A DNA stretch of 64,000 nucleotides from Lactobacillus jensenii DSM 20557 (lineage in GTDB: Bacteria; Bacillota; Bacilli; Lactobacillales; Lactobacillaceae). The notes under the pieces are model-generated. The model searched no databases. It had not been told where the DNA came from and was given only the letters and a program-made list of their open reading frames with translations. The stretch spans positions 66,243 through 130,242 of the forward strand of contig NZ_AYYU01000001.1 of NCBI RefSeq assembly GCF_001436455.1, written 5' to 3'. Of the stretch, positions 43,500-53,482 are shown one piece after another (within the stretch, counting starts at the first letter, position 1; every line of letters begins with the position of its first letter). The position numbers were made by a program, and so were the translations under genes.

Positions 43500-46190
43500 A
43501 TGGCTAAGCAGAGAATATATGAAATAGCAAAGCAATTAGGTTTGGATAATAAGGTCTTGGTTGATAAGGCTAAAGAATTAGGCTTTAATATTAAAAACCA
43601 TATGTCATCACTTTCAGATGCAGAAGTGAATGAGTTGAAAAATAAGGTGAAGCCTTCCACTCCAGCTAAGAGTAAAAATGATGAAAAGAAAGAAAATAAA
43701 ATTAAGCTTTCTGTTTCTTCAATTAGAAGACCAGCTTCACAAGCTAAGAAGCATGCTAAGCACCAACATAGTGATCAAGCTAAAAAGCGTGGTAATGATT
43801 CTTCAAATAAACGTCGTTCTAATCGTCGTGAAAACGATCAAAAACAAAATAATAAGCCAACAAAGGTCAATAAAGCTAGAGACCTATTAGCAGAACTTCA
43901 ACAAAAACAACGTGCTGAAGAGAGAACTTTAGCTAAGGAGTCTGAAAAGGCACGTAAAATTTGGCATGAAGAAAAGAATAAGACGTCAAATCAAAATACA
44001 GAAAAACAAAATTCTCAAAAGAAAGATACAAACGAAGTGACAAATCAACCAGAAGAAAAGAAAACTAAAAAGGTATTAGGACCTAAAATTCTTAAACCAT
44101 CTCCTGCTAGAAATCGTCCTAAGACCGAAGAAAATAAGCAAAACCAAAATCAAAAATCAAAACCAAAAAGAAAGCCAACTATGAATCGGACACCACAAAT
44201 TCCGGTAATGCCAGAAGAAAGTGTAAAACCTGATTCACGTAGAAATGGCAACGGACATGGCAGAAATACTGGAAAGCCTGGCCGAAAAGGACGTGATAAT
44301 AATAACTTTGAACATCGTAATGAACATTCAGACAAGATGGAGAGAAGAAAGCGTAAAAACAAGCATAATAATCACGTCGAAGAAGTTAGAAAACCAAAGA
44401 CTGTGCGCAAAGAGCGTCCATTACCTGAAGTTCTTGTATTTGAAGAAGGTATGAATGCTCAAGATTTAGGTAAGCTTTTACATAGAGAACCAGCTGAAAT
44501 CGTTAAGAAGCTCTTTATGCTTGGTGTTATGACTAACCAAAATCAATCACTTGATAAAGATACTATTGAACTTTTGGCTGCAGAATATGGTATTGAATCA
44601 CAAGAAAAAGTTCATGAAGATATTTCTGATATTGATAATCTTTACCAAAAAGAAGTTGAAGCTTCTAAAGAATCTAAGCATCAAGAAAGTAGACCACCAG
44701 TTGTAACTATTATGGGTCACGTTGACCATGGTAAAACAACTTTACTTGATAGATTACGTCACACTAATGTGTCAGAACATGAAGCTGGTGGTATTACTCA
44801 AAAAATCGGTGCATACCAAGTTCGTGTTGATGACCGTTTGATTACTTTCCTTGATACGCCTGGTCACGCTGCCTTTTCAAATATGCGTGCTCGTGGTGCT
44901 GAAGTAACTGATATTGTTGTTTTGGTAGTAGCTGCTGATGACGGTGTAATGCCACAGACTATCGAAGCAATTGACCATGCCAAAAGTGCGGGAGTGCCAA
45001 TTATTGTTGCCATTAACAAGATGGATGCTCCAGGTGCTAACCCAAGCCACGTTACTGAACAGTTGATGAAGTATAACTTAATTCCTGAAGATTATGGTGG
45101 CGACACAATTTTTGTTAAAATTTCTGCCAAAACAGGTGATAATGTTGAAGAATTATTACAAATGATTCTTTTACAAGCAGATGTTCTTGAACTCAAGGCA
45201 GATCCACATCAAAAGGCAATTGGTACTGTTGTTGAAGCTAGATTATCACGTGGTCGTGGTCCTGTAGCTGACATTTTAGTTCAACAAGGTACTCTTGAAG
45301 TTGGTGATCCTATTGTTGTCGGAAATACATTTGGACGTGTCCGTGTTATGACTAACGATAAGGGTAGAAGAGTTAAAAAAGCTACACCATCAATGCCTGT
45401 TGAAATCACTGGTTTAAATGATGTTCCTGAATCAGCTGATAAGTTTGTGGTCTTTGAAGATGAAAAGACAGCTCGTTCAGTTGGTGAACAACGTGCCCAA
45501 AATGCCTTGCAAAAGCAACGTGAAAAAGTACAACATGTTACTCTCGATAACTTGTTTGATACAATGAAGCGTGGAAATATGAAGGAAGTTGGCATTGTAT
45601 TAAAGGCTGACGTACAAGGTTCAGTTGAAGCACTTTCTCAATCACTTGAAAAGATTGATGTTGAAGGAGTACGAGTAAACATTATTCACTCCGGTGTAGG
45701 TGCAATTAACGATTCAGATGTTACTTTGGCAAGTGCTTCAAACGCCTTCATTATTGGATTTAATGTTCGTCCAACTGCAACAGCAAAATCACAAGCTGAA
45801 AGTGATGAAGTTGATATTCGCTCATACAGCGTTATCTACAAGGCAATTGACGATGTAGAAGCTGCCATGAAGGGTATGCTTGAACCAACTTACGAAGAAA
45901 AGGTAACTGGTAACTTAACAATTCGTGAAACTTGGAAAGTTTCTAAGGTTGGTACAATTGCTGGTGCATTTGTTGATTCAGGTTATATCCATAGAGACAG
46001 CGGTATTCGCGTTATCCGTAATGGTGTTGTCATCTATGATGGCCAAGTTGCTTCTCTTAAGAGATTCAAAGATGATGTCAAGGAAGTTAAACAAGGTTTC
46101 GATTGTGGTTTGACTATTGAAAACTACAATGACCTTAAGATTGATGACGAACTTGAAGCATATGAAATGCAAGAAGTTAAGCCTAAGTAA
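43500..46190 (+). CDS. infB: Translation initiation factor IF-2
   Basis: GTPase that brings initiator tRNA to the 30S subunit and promotes subunit joining. The start ATG 43500 ([14 protein letters not shown]) is preceded by GAAGGAG at 43484-43490; an in-frame ATG 18 bp upstream lies before that SD. After the IF2_N helix the protein has a long, highly charged Lys/Arg/Asn/Gln-rich region (about 50-300). The G domain follows (GHVDHGKT at 406-413, DTPGH, NKMD), then domains II to IV. At 896 residues it is near the upper end of the lactobacillus range because of the charged region. Confidence 0.97.
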   Translation: MAKQRIYEIAKQLGLDNKVLVDKAKELGFNIKNHMSSLSDAEVNELKNKVKPSTPAKSKNDEKKENKIKLSVSSIRRPASQAKKHAKHQHSDQAKKRGNDSSNKRRSNRRENDQKQNNKPTKVNKARDLLAELQQKQRAEERTLAKESEKARKIWHEEKNKTSNQNTEKQNSQKKDTNEVTNQPEEKKTKKVLGPKILKPSPARNRPKTEENKQNQNQKSKPKRKPTMNRTPQIPVMPEESVKPDSRRNGNGHGRNTGKPGRKGRDNNNFEHRNEHSDKMERRKRKNKHNNHVEEVRKPKTVRKERPLPEVLVFEEGMNAQDLGKLLHREPAEIVKKLFMLGVMTNQNQSLDKDTIELLAAEYGIESQEKVHEDISDIDNLYQKEVEASKESKHQESRPPVVTIMGHVDHGKTTLLDRLRHTNVSEHEAGGITQKIGAYQVRVDDRLITFLDTPGHAAFSNMRARGAEVTDIVVLVVAADDGVMPQTIEAIDHAKSAGVPIIVAINKMDAPGANPSHVTEQLMKYNLIPEDYGGDTIFVKISAKTGDNVEELLQMILLQADVLELKADPHQKAIGTVVEARLSRGRGPVADILVQQGTLEVGDPIVVGNTFGRVRVMTNDKGRRVKKATPSMPVEITGLNDVPESADKFVVFEDEKTARSVGEQRAQNALQKQREKVQHVTLDNLFDTMKRGNMKEVGIVLKADVQGSVEALSQSLEKIDVEGVRVNIIHSGVGAINDSDVTLASASNAFIIGFNVRPTATAKSQAESDEVDIRSYSVIYKAIDDVEAAMKGMLEPTYEEKVTGNLTIRETWKVSKVGTIAGAFVDSGYIHRDSGIRVIRNGVVIYDGQVASLKRFKDDVKEVKQGFDCGLTIENYNDLKIDDELEAYEMQEVKPK

Positions 46191-46201
46191 GGAGAATTAA
46201 C

Positions 46202-46558
46202 ATGAAACACAGAATTGGTCGGGTTGAAGGAGAAATTTTGCGTGAATTGTCGAAAATTTTGCAAAAAAAGATTCGCGACCCACGTTTGAGTGACGTAACC
46301 TTAACTGCTGTTGAATGTACTAATGATTTCTCTTATGCTACAGTTTATTATTCTTTATTGACAGAAGAAGGAAATAAAGAAAAAGAAGTAGCCGAAGGTT
46401 TAGAAAAAGCAAAAGGATTAATGCGACACTTATTAGGACAAGAATTAACTGTTTATAAAGTGCCTGAATTAATTTTTAAGAGAGATACTTCGGTACAATA
46501 CGGTAGTAAAATTGATAAATTAATTGCTCAATTAAAAAAGCAAGAAAATGATAGATAA
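46202..46558 (+). CDS. rbfA: Ribosome-binding factor A
   Basis: Cold-shock-related 30S maturation factor with a KH-like fold. The 118 residues include RIGRVEGEILRELSKILQKKIRDPRLSDVTL (in two conserved runs from residue 3) and the C-terminal PELIFKRDTSVQYGSKIDKLI. SD AAGGAG. A terminator overlaps its stop codon, so it closes the rimP-to-rbfA transcript. Confidence 0.96.
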   Translation: MKHRIGRVEGEILRELSKILQKKIRDPRLSDVTLTAVECTNDFSYATVYYSLLTEEGNKEKEVAEGLEKAKGLMRHLLGQELTVYKVPELIFKRDTSVQYGSKIDKLIAQLKKQENDR

Positions 46559-46583
46559 AAAGCGCCTTAGGGCGCTTTTATTG
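46558..46583 (+). terminator. Terminator between rbfA and truB
   Basis: AAAAGCGCC (46558-46566) / GGCGCTTTT (46571-46579) with a TTAG loop, followed by ATTG. It begins at the last base of the rbfA stop. No promoter is obvious before truB, so some readthrough is likely. Confidence 0.8.
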
Positions 46584-46594
46584 TAGGTGAAAGT

Positions 46595-47482
46595 ATGATA
46601 AATGGAATTTTAGTAATTAATAAAAGTAAGGGAATGACTAGTGGGGATGTCGTTTATAAATTAAGAAAAATTTTGAAAACGAGAAAGGTTGGCCACGCCG
46701 GTACATTAGATCCAGAAGTAGAGGGCGTTTTACCAATTGCGATTGGACAAGCAACAAAATTAATCGAACTAATGCATGAAAGACCTAAATCATATACTGG
46801 GAGAGGTTTGTTTGGCTTTTCTACTGATAGCTATGATACAGATGGAAAAGTTTTAAAGAGAAAAGATGTAACGGAAAAGATCTCTTTTGACAAGATTCAA
46901 GAGGGGATGGACAGTTTTTTAGGAAAAATTGATCAAGTCCCGCCAATTTATTCTGCAGTAAAAGTAAATGGAAAACGACTTTATGAATATGCACGAGAAG
47001 GAATTCCAGTAACTAGACCTGTCAGAAGTGTTGAAATCTTTAAATATCAACTAATAGAACCTGTTACTTATCAAGACGGGCAAGAAGAGTTTGGCTTCGA
47101 TATTGAATGTTCAAAAGGAACCTATGTTAGAAGTTTAGTAAATGACTTGGGGGAAAAGCTTGGCTATCCAGCAGTTATGACCCACTTACAAAGAACCAGC
47201 AGTTCAGGTTTTGATTTAAAACAGGCAATAAGATTAGAAGAATTAGAAAAAAATCCTGAATTAGCTGTTAAGTATATTTTGCCAATTGATTCATTTTTTG
47301 CAGATTATGAAACAATCGATATGAGTGAAGGAATTTGGCAAAAAGTTAAAAATGGGAATGCGATTTCATTAAGAAATGATGCAAAAAAAGTTGCTTTACG
47401 CTACAATAAAAAAGTCAAAGCAATTTATGAATTGAAATCGCATACATACAGACCGTATTTAATGCTTTTACAAAATGAATAG
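46595..47482 (+). CDS. truB: tRNA pseudouridine-55 synthase
   Basis: Makes pseudouridine 55 in the T-loop of tRNAs. Catalytic Asp39 lies in [19 protein letters not shown], and further motifs are [37 protein letters not shown] and [19 protein letters not shown]. The 295 residues are full length. SD AGGTGAAAG. ribF follows 18 bp later, the typical truB-ribF pair. Confidence 0.96.
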   Translation: MINGILVINKSKGMTSGDVVYKLRKILKTRKVGHAGTLDPEVEGVLPIAIGQATKLIELMHERPKSYTGRGLFGFSTDSYDTDGKVLKRKDVTEKISFDKIQEGMDSFLGKIDQVPPIYSAVKVNGKRLYEYAREGIPVTRPVRSVEIFKYQLIEPVTYQDGQEEFGFDIECSKGTYVRSLVNDLGEKLGYPAVMTHLQRTSSSGFDLKQAIRLEELEKNPELAVKYILPIDSFFADYETIDMSEGIWQKVKNGNAISLRNDAKKVALRYNKKVKAIYELKSHTYRPYLMLLQNE

Positions 47483-47500
47483 TAATAGAAGGAATAAATT

Positions 47501-48439
47501 TTGGAAATAATTCATCTTAGTTATCCTATTACAAAAGAATTAACTCATACCCATGTGGTTTTAGCTTTAGGCTTTTTTGATGGGGTACACATTGGTCATC
47601 AAAAATTAATTAAGCGCGCACAAGAAGTGGCGAAGAAAAAACAATTGCCCTTAATGGTACTAACTTTTGATCGTCATCCTAAAGAAATTTATTTAGGAAG
47701 AACTGACTTTGAATATTTGGATAACCTTTCAGAAAAAGCAAAAAAGATGGAAAAACTAGGGGTAGATTATTTAGCTGTTGCTCCATTTACTGAGGGCTTT
47801 AGCAAGTTAAGTCCTCAAGAATTTGTAGATCAAGTTATTATAAAATTAAAAGCCGACACTGTTGTTGCAGGATTCGACTATACTTATGGGCCTAAAGATA
47901 TTGCTAATATGGAAAATTTGCCATACTTTGCTAAAAATAGATTTGAAATTGTTATTTTGCCTGAACAAACTAGTGGTGGAAGCAAAATTGGTTCAACAGC
48001 AATTCGGCAAGCCATTCGAGATGGAAACTTAGAATTGGCCACTAATTTATTGGGAAGTCATTATATTATGTCAGGTATTGTAGGACATGGTTTACGAAAT
48101 GGTCACAAACTTGGCTTCCCTACAATTAACTTAATTCTGAATGGCCGGAAAGTTATACCTAAAATTGGAGTTTATGCTACAAGGACTTTAGTCCATGGTA
48201 AGTGGTATGATTCAATGACTAGTGTAGGTTATAATGTAACAATTCAAGCTAGCAAAAAAATTTATATAGAATCATATTTATTTGATTTTAATGAAGATAT
48301 TTACGATGAAGAGATAAGTATCGAGTGGTATCACTATACCAGAGGCGAAATTAAATTTGCCAGTTTAGATGAGCTGAAAAAGCAACTGATTAAAGACGAA
48401 AAAGAAATTCGTAATTATTTCGATAATATGAAGAACTAG
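47501..48439 (+). CDS. ribF: Bifunctional riboflavin kinase / FMN adenylyltransferase
   Basis: Makes FMN and FAD from riboflavin. The start is TTG 47501 with SD GAAGGA. The N-terminal FAD synthetase domain shows GFFDGVHIGHQKLI (24-37) and STAIRQAI. The C-terminal riboflavin kinase domain shows GHGLRNGHKLGFPTINL, GVYATRTLV and ESYLFDFNEDIYD. At 312 residues it is full length. Confidence 0.95.
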   Translation: MEIIHLSYPITKELTHTHVVLALGFFDGVHIGHQKLIKRAQEVAKKKQLPLMVLTFDRHPKEIYLGRTDFEYLDNLSEKAKKMEKLGVDYLAVAPFTEGFSKLSPQEFVDQVIIKLKADTVVAGFDYTYGPKDIANMENLPYFAKNRFEIVILPEQTSGGSKIGSTAIRQAIRDGNLELATNLLGSHYIMSGIVGHGLRNGHKLGFPTINLILNGRKVIPKIGVYATRTLVHGKWYDSMTSVGYNVTIQASKKIYIESYLFDFNEDIYDEEISIEWYHYTRGEIKFASLDELKKQLIKDEKEIRNYFDNMKN

Positions 48440-48457
48440 AAAACTAGTTCTTTTTTT
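48432..48457 (+). terminator. Intrinsic terminator of ribF
   Basis: AGAACTAG (48432-48439) / CTAGTTCT (48444-48451), AAAA loop, T-run. It includes the ribF stop codon. Confidence 0.85.
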
Positions 48458-48467
48458 ATGCAAAAAA

Positions 48468-48494
48468 TTAGCAAATAGCTTGCATTAGTGCTAA
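48468..48494 (+). promoter_or_regulatory. Upstream CIRCE-like element (CIRCE1)
   Basis: TTAGCAAAT - 9 bp - TAGTGCTAA. The right arm matches the CIRCE half-site GAGTGCTAA at 8 of 9 positions, the left arm at 6 of 9, and the 27-bp spacing is exact. It contains the likely -35 box TTGCAT (48480-48485). Confidence 0.6.
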
Positions 48495-48508
48495 TTTATT
48501 AGTATATT
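48480..48508 (+). promoter_or_regulatory. hrcA operon promoter
   Basis: TTGCAT (48480-48485), 17 bp, TATATT (48503-48508). It is flanked and overlapped by two CIRCE elements, consistent with a sigma-A promoter repressed by HrcA. Confidence 0.65.
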
Positions 48509-48515
48509 ATTCATG

Positions 48516-48542
48516 TTAGCACCTGAGAGTTATGAGTGCTAA
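48516..48542 (+). promoter_or_regulatory. CIRCE operator of the hrcA operon (CIRCE2)
   Basis: TTAGCACCT - 9 bp - GAGTGCTAA. The right arm is a perfect CIRCE half-site and the left differs at the last two positions. It covers the expected transcription start and the leader before hrcA. Confidence 0.85.
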
Positions 48543-48558
48543 TTAAGAGGTCGAGAAT

Positions 48559-49602
48559 ATGTTAACCGAACGTCAAGAGCTTATTTTGAAAACAATCATT
48601 AAGGACTTCACGCAGACGCATGAGCCCGTAGGCTCCAAAACTGTGATGAGTCAACTGCCAATGAAGGTTTCTAGTGCGACCATTAGAAATGAAATGGCGG
48701 TATTAGAAGAACAAGGGCTTATTGAGAAAACCCATTCTTCAAGTGGTCGTATTCCATCAAGTGATGGTTATCGCTACTACCTTGATCATCTAGTTGAACC
48801 ATTGCAACTACCTGAGTCTATTTATAATCAGATTGTTTGTCAGTTAGATCGTCCATTCCATCAAGTGAATGAGATTGTGCAAGAAGCAGCTAAAATTTTA
48901 TCAGATTTGACAAATTATACTGCCTTTGCAGAAGGACCTGAATCCCGTCATGTTCTAATAACAGGTTTTAGGATAGTTCCTTTATCTAATCGGCAAGTAA
49001 TGGCAATCTTGGTTACAAATAATGGAAATGTTCAAAGCCAAGTATATTCTTTGCCAAGATTTACTAATGGTGAAGAAATAGAAAAGGCTGTTCGTTTAAT
49101 TAATGATGAATTAGTTGGTAAAAGTTTATCAGCCGTTTCTCCAGAAATGCTTAGTGAGTTAGTAAATCGCCAATTAGGTGGTAATGCTGATGATTTATTA
49201 AGTTTACTATCAGACGTCTTAAAAGATGCTGCAAGTGAACAGATGTATGTTGATGGTCAGATTAATCTTTTGAATAATGCAACAGGGAATGTCCAAGATA
49301 TTCGCTCGCTCTATGAGATGTTTGACCAAAATGATATGATTAGCAGTTTATTAAGTTTTGAGGGGGATGGCAATGATGAGCATTTCCCTGTTCAAGTTAA
49401 ATTAGGTTCAGAACTACCAAGTGACTTGCTTAAGAATTATAGTTTGTTAACTGCAAGTTATAGCGTAGGAAGTCATGGACGAGGCACTATTGCCTTATTA
49501 GGACCTACGAATATGCCATATTCACAAATGATTGGCTTAATGGAATATTTTAGACAGGAATTAGCGAAGAAACTACTCGATTATTACGGAAAATTTCAGT
49601 AA
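48559..49602 (+). CDS. hrcA: Heat-inducible transcription repressor HrcA
   Basis: Represses class I heat shock genes by binding CIRCE; its activity depends on GroEL in relatives. The 347 residues have an N-terminal winged HTH ([16 protein letters not shown] and [31 protein letters not shown]) and the C-terminal HrcA domain. It is the first gene of hrcA-grpE-dnaK-dnaJ. Two CIRCE sites upstream imply strong autoregulation. Confidence 0.96.
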   Translation: MLTERQELILKTIIKDFTQTHEPVGSKTVMSQLPMKVSSATIRNEMAVLEEQGLIEKTHSSSGRIPSSDGYRYYLDHLVEPLQLPESIYNQIVCQLDRPFHQVNEIVQEAAKILSDLTNYTAFAEGPESRHVLITGFRIVPLSNRQVMAILVTNNGNVQSQVYSLPRFTNGEEIEKAVRLINDELVGKSLSAVSPEMLSELVNRQLGGNADDLLSLLSDVLKDAASEQMYVDGQINLLNNATGNVQDIRSLYEMFDQNDMISSLLSFEGDGNDEHFPVQVKLGSELPSDLLKNYSLLTASYSVGSHGRGTIALLGPTNMPYSQMIGLMEYFRQELAKKLLDYYGKFQ

Positions 49603-49615
49603 AGGAGGGAAGGTC

Positions 49616-50197
49616 TTGAGTAAAAAAGAATTTCCAAGTGAAAAAGACCTTGATCAAAAGCCTAAAGAAGATGTAAAGCATGAAGAAGCAAAAACAGCTT
49701 CACCTAAGGCTGATAAAGATACCCAAAAAGTTGGAGAAAATTTTGCTAAAGAGATTGAAAAGTTAAAGGCTGAAAAAGCTGAGCTTGAAGATAAATATTT
49801 ACGTAGTGAAGCTGAAATTCAAAATATGCAAAATCGCTACAATAAAGAACGTGCTCAACTTATTAAGTACGAATCACAATCATTAGCAAAGGACATTTTA
49901 CCAGCTGTTGATAATTTGCAAAGAGCTTTAAGTGTCAAAGTAGACGATGAAGCCTCTAAGCAATTGAAAAAGGGCGTTGAGATGACCTTAGATGCTATGG
50001 TTAAAGCAATGGCAGATCATGGTATTACTGAAATTAAAGCAGAGGGTGTAAAATTCGATCCTAACTTACACCAAGCTGTTCAAACAACGGTTGCAGAAAA
50101 TGATGAACAAAAGGATCATGTTGTTCAAGTTTTGCAAGCTGGTTATCAATATAAAGATCGGACATTACGTCCAGCAATGGTTATTGTTGCTCAATAA
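49616..50197 (+). CDS. grpE: Nucleotide exchange factor GrpE
   Basis: Exchange factor for DnaK. The TTG start at 49616 follows AAAGGAGGGAAGG. The 193 residues have a charged, disordered N-terminus (about 1-45), a long coiled coil ([29 protein letters not shown] region), and the C-terminal beta domain ([30 protein letters not shown]). Confidence 0.95.
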   Translation: MSKKEFPSEKDLDQKPKEDVKHEEAKTASPKADKDTQKVGENFAKEIEKLKAEKAELEDKYLRSEAEIQNMQNRYNKERAQLIKYESQSLAKDILPAVDNLQRALSVKVDDEASKQLKKGVEMTLDAMVKAMADHGITEIKAEGVKFDPNLHQAVQTTVAENDEQKDHVVQVLQAGYQYKDRTLRPAMVIVAQ

Positions 50198-50251
50198 TTA
50201 ATTAAGCTTATAAAAGATAAAAGAAATAAAAATAAGAAAGGACTTTTTGAT

Positions 50252-52102
50252 ATGTCAAAAGTTATTGGTATTGACTTAGGTACTACTAATTCAGCAGTTG
50301 CTGTTTTGGAAGGTAAAGAACCAAAGATTATTACTAACCCTGAAGGTAATAGAACTACCCCATCTGTAGTTGCTTTCAAGGATGGAGAAATTCAAGTTGG
50401 TGAAGTTGCAAAGCGTCAAGCAATCACTAACCCTAATACTATTGTTTCTATTAAGCGTCACATGGGTGAAGCTGGATACAAGGTTAAAGTTGGTGACAAG
50501 AGCTACACTCCACAAGAAATTTCTGCAATGATTTTGCAATACATCAAGAAGTTCTCAGAAGATTATCTTGGTGAAGAAGTTAAGGATGCAGTTATTACTG
50601 TACCTGCTTACTTCAATGACTCACAACGTCAAGCAACTAAAGATGCTGGTAAGATTGCTGGTTTGAACGTTCAAAGAATTATTAACGAACCTACTGCATC
50701 TTCACTTGCATATGGTCTTGATAAAGATGAAGAAGACGAAAAGATTTTAGTTTACGACCTTGGTGGTGGTACTTTCGACGTTTCTGTTTTGGAATTAGGT
50801 GATGGCGTCTTCCAAGTACTTTCAACTAATGGTGATACTCACCTTGGTGGGGATGACTTCGATCAAAAGATTATGGATTGGTTGATTGAAAACTTTAAGG
50901 CAGATAACGGTGTTGACTTATCAAAGGATAAGATGGCACTTCAAAGATTAAAGGATGCTGCTGAAAAGGCTAAGAAGGACTTATCAGGTGTAAGTTCAAC
51001 CCACATCTCACTTCCATTCATTTCAGCTGGCGAAAGTGGTCCACTTCACCTTGAAGCCGACTTAACTCGTGCTAAGTTTGATGAATTAACTCATGACTTA
51101 GTCGAAAGAACTAAGATTCCATTTGATAATGCTTTAAAGGATGCTGGTTTAACTGTTAACGACATTGACAAGGTTATCTTAAACGGTGGTTCAACTCGTA
51201 TTCCAGCTGTTCAAGAAGCAGTTAAGAAGTGGAGTGGTAAAGAACCTGACCACTCAATCAACCCTGATGAAGCTGTTGCTATGGGTGCTGCTGTTCAAGG
51301 TGGTGTTATTTCAGGTGATGTTAAGGACGTTGTTTTACTTGACGTTACTCCATTATCACTTGGTATTGAAACTATGGGTGGTGTCTTCACTAAGTTAATT
51401 GATAGAAACACTACTATCCCTACTTCAAAGAGTCAAATCTTCTCAACTGCTGCTGATAACCAACCAGCTGTAGACATTCATGTTTTACAAGGTGAACGTC
51501 CAATGGCAGCAGATAACAAGACTTTGGGTAGATTTGAATTAACTGACATTCCTGCAGCACCTCGTGGTGTTCCACAAATTCAAGTTACCTTCGATATTGA
51601 TAAGAACGGTATCGTAAATGTATCTGCTAAGGATATGGGTACTGGTAAGGAACAAAAGATTACTATTAAGTCTTCATCAGGTTTATCAGATGAAGAAATC
51701 AAGCGTATGCAAAAAGAAGCTGAAGAACACGCTGATGAAGACAAGAAGAAGAAAGAAGAAGCTGACTTACGTAACGAAGTTGATTCATTAATCTTCACTA
51801 CTGAAAAGACTTTGAAAGAAGTTGGCGATAAGGTTCCTGCTGATGAAGTATCTAAGGTTAAGGATGCTTTGGAAGACCTTAAGAAGGCACAAAAGGATAA
51901 CAACTTAGATGAAATGAAGGAAAAGAAAGATGCTTTATCTAAGGTTGCCCAAGATTTAGCTGTTAAGTTATATCAAGCTAATGGTGCACAAGGCCAAGCA
52001 GGTCAAGCTGGACCAAATCCATCAGGTAACAATGACAACAACGATGGCAATAACGGTGACACTGTAAATGGTGACTTCAAGAAGGTAAACCCTGACAAGT
52101 AA
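50252..52102 (+). CDS. dnaK: Chaperone DnaK (Hsp70)
   Basis: ATP-dependent chaperone, 616 residues. The ATPase domain begins with [18 protein letters not shown]. Further ATPase-domain motifs are [17 protein letters not shown] and [16 protein letters not shown]. The substrate-binding domain spans about 385-500 ([32 protein letters not shown]), followed by the helical lid and a Gly/Asn/Gln-rich tail. Like other Gram-positive DnaKs it lacks the loop present in proteobacterial homologues. SD GAAAGGA. A terminator lies between it and dnaJ. Confidence 0.98.
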   Translation: MSKVIGIDLGTTNSAVAVLEGKEPKIITNPEGNRTTPSVVAFKDGEIQVGEVAKRQAITNPNTIVSIKRHMGEAGYKVKVGDKSYTPQEISAMILQYIKKFSEDYLGEEVKDAVITVPAYFNDSQRQATKDAGKIAGLNVQRIINEPTASSLAYGLDKDEEDEKILVYDLGGGTFDVSVLELGDGVFQVLSTNGDTHLGGDDFDQKIMDWLIENFKADNGVDLSKDKMALQRLKDAAEKAKKDLSGVSSTHISLPFISAGESGPLHLEADLTRAKFDELTHDLVERTKIPFDNALKDAGLTVNDIDKVILNGGSTRIPAVQEAVKKWSGKEPDHSINPDEAVAMGAAVQGGVISGDVKDVVLLDVTPLSLGIETMGGVFTKLIDRNTTIPTSKSQIFSTAADNQPAVDIHVLQGERPMAADNKTLGRFELTDIPAAPRGVPQIQVTFDIDKNGIVNVSAKDMGTGKEQKITIKSSSGLSDEEIKRMQKEAEEHADEDKKKKEEADLRNEVDSLIFTTEKTLKEVGDKVPADEVSKVKDALEDLKKAQKDNNLDEMKEKKDALSKVAQDLAVKLYQANGAQGQAGQAGPNPSGNNDNNDGNNGDTVNGDFKKVNPDK

Positions 52103-52111
52103 TGCTATAAT
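52103..52111 (+). promoter_or_regulatory. Extended -10 element between dnaK and dnaJ
   Basis: TGCTATAAT immediately after the dnaK stop is a perfect extended -10 match. Its predicted start lies only a few bases before the terminator hairpin at 52123-52142. Whether it fires is unknown. Confidence 0.35.
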
Positions 52112-52122
52112 AGTGGAAAGTT

Positions 52123-52148
52123 AAGGACTAATTTTAGTCCTTTTCTTT
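52123..52148 (+). terminator. Terminator between dnaK and dnaJ
   Basis: Perfect 8-bp stem AAGGACTA (52123-52130) / TAGTCCTT (52135-52142), ATTT loop, followed by TTCTTTT. It should lower dnaJ expression relative to dnaK. Confidence 0.75.
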
Positions 52149-52174
52149 TATCAAATGATAAGGAGCGTTAGAAA

Positions 52175-53311
52175 ATGGCGACAAGTCGCGATTACTACGA
52201 TATTCTGGGCTTGGATAAAAATGCTAGTGAGCAAGATATTCAACGTGCTTACCGTAAGTTATCTAAGAAATATCACCCAGATATTAACAAAGCCCCAGAT
52301 GCGGAAGAAAAATTTAAAGAAGTTAATGAAGCATATGAAGTTTTGCACGACAAACAAAAGCGGGCACAATATGATCAATTTGGCCAAGCTGGTGTAAATG
52401 GTCAAGCTGGATATGGTGCCGGTAGTGGTCAATATGGTGATTTTAGCAACTTTAGTGGCTTTGGTGATATCTTTAGTGATATTTTTGGCGGAGCTAGTCA
52501 AAGACATGTTGATCCAACTGCCCCTGTTAAGGGTGACGATTTAGACTATACAATGACAATTGACTTCATGGATGCCATTAAAGGTAAGACTTCTAACGTA
52601 ACTTACACTAGAAGTGAAACATGTGAAGTTTGTCATGGTACTGGAGCAGAAAAAGGCACACATCCTATTACTTGTGATAAGTGCCATGGTTCAGGTTATA
52701 TGACAGTTACCCAACAATCAATGCTGGGTGTAATTCAGAGACAAACTTTATGTGATAAGTGTCATGGTAAAGGTGTTATCATTGAACATCCTTGTGCAAC
52801 TTGTCATGGTGCCGGTCACACTGATAAGAAGCAAACACTAGAAGTTAAGATTCCAGCAGGTATTGATAATGGCCAACAAATTCGCTTAAGTGGTCAAGGT
52901 GAAGCTGGTAAAAATGGTGGCCCTTACGGTGATTTATATATTGTCTTTAGAATTAGACCAAGTAAAGACTTTACTCGCCGTGGCAATACAATTTATACAA
53001 CAGTTCCAATCTCATTTGCACAAGCAACTTTGGGTGATGAAATAAAGATTAAGACTGTTAATGGCGAAACTAGTTTAAAGATCCCAGCTGGTACTCAACC
53101 TGGTGCTAAGTTTACGATTCGTGGTGAAGGTGTGCCATATCTTCGCGGCGATGGTAAGGGAGATCAAATTTCAACTGTTGAAGTAGTAATTCCTAAGTCA
53201 ATTAATGACAAGCAAAAACAAGCTTTGGTTGATTTTGTTAAGGCTGGGGGAGATTCAATAACTCCCCAGGAAAAGAACTTCTTCGAGAGATTGAAAGATA
53301 AATTAGGATAA
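52175..53311 (+). CDS. dnaJ: Chaperone DnaJ (Hsp40)
   Basis: Co-chaperone that stimulates DnaK ATPase, 378 residues. The J domain (about 1-70) has the HPD motif at residues 34-36. A Gly/Phe-rich region follows (about 75-115). The zinc domain has four CxxCxGxG repeats ([32 protein letters not shown]; about 150-215), followed by the C-terminal substrate domains. SD AAGGAG. It is the last gene of the heat shock operon. Confidence 0.97.
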   Translation: MATSRDYYDILGLDKNASEQDIQRAYRKLSKKYHPDINKAPDAEEKFKEVNEAYEVLHDKQKRAQYDQFGQAGVNGQAGYGAGSGQYGDFSNFSGFGDIFSDIFGGASQRHVDPTAPVKGDDLDYTMTIDFMDAIKGKTSNVTYTRSETCEVCHGTGAEKGTHPITCDKCHGSGYMTVTQQSMLGVIQRQTLCDKCHGKGVIIEHPCATCHGAGHTDKKQTLEVKIPAGIDNGQQIRLSGQGEAGKNGGPYGDLYIVFRIRPSKDFTRRGNTIYTTVPISFAQATLGDEIKIKTVNGETSLKIPAGTQPGAKFTIRGEGVPYLRGDGKGDQISTVEVVIPKSINDKQKQALVDFVKAGGDSITPQEKNFFERLKDKLG

Positions 53312-53320
53312 ATAGATAAG

Positions 53321-53346
53321 AAGAGCTTTTAAAGCTCTTTTTTTCT
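53321..53346 (+). terminator. Intrinsic terminator of the hrcA-grpE-dnaK-dnaJ operon
   Basis: AAGAGCTT / AAGCTCTT stem (53321-53339) followed by a long T-run. Confidence 0.8.
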
Positions 53347-53426
53347 TTATGTAATTAATAAATTTTGTTCATTGACTTACTTGAATTAATATATAACAAA
53401 ATATTAGTCAGATTTTAGCTTTTTAT

Positions 53427-53454
53427 TTGTCCCTTTATGCCCATTTGCTATAAT
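53427..53454 (+). promoter_or_regulatory. Putative lepA promoter
   Basis: TTGTCC (53427-53432), 16 bp, TATAAT (53449-53454) with TG one base upstream (extended -10). It lies about 30 bp before the lepA ATG, which has SD AAAGGATGG. Confidence 0.65.
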
Positions 53455-53482
53455 AGGAATAGACTAAAAAGGATGGAACTTT

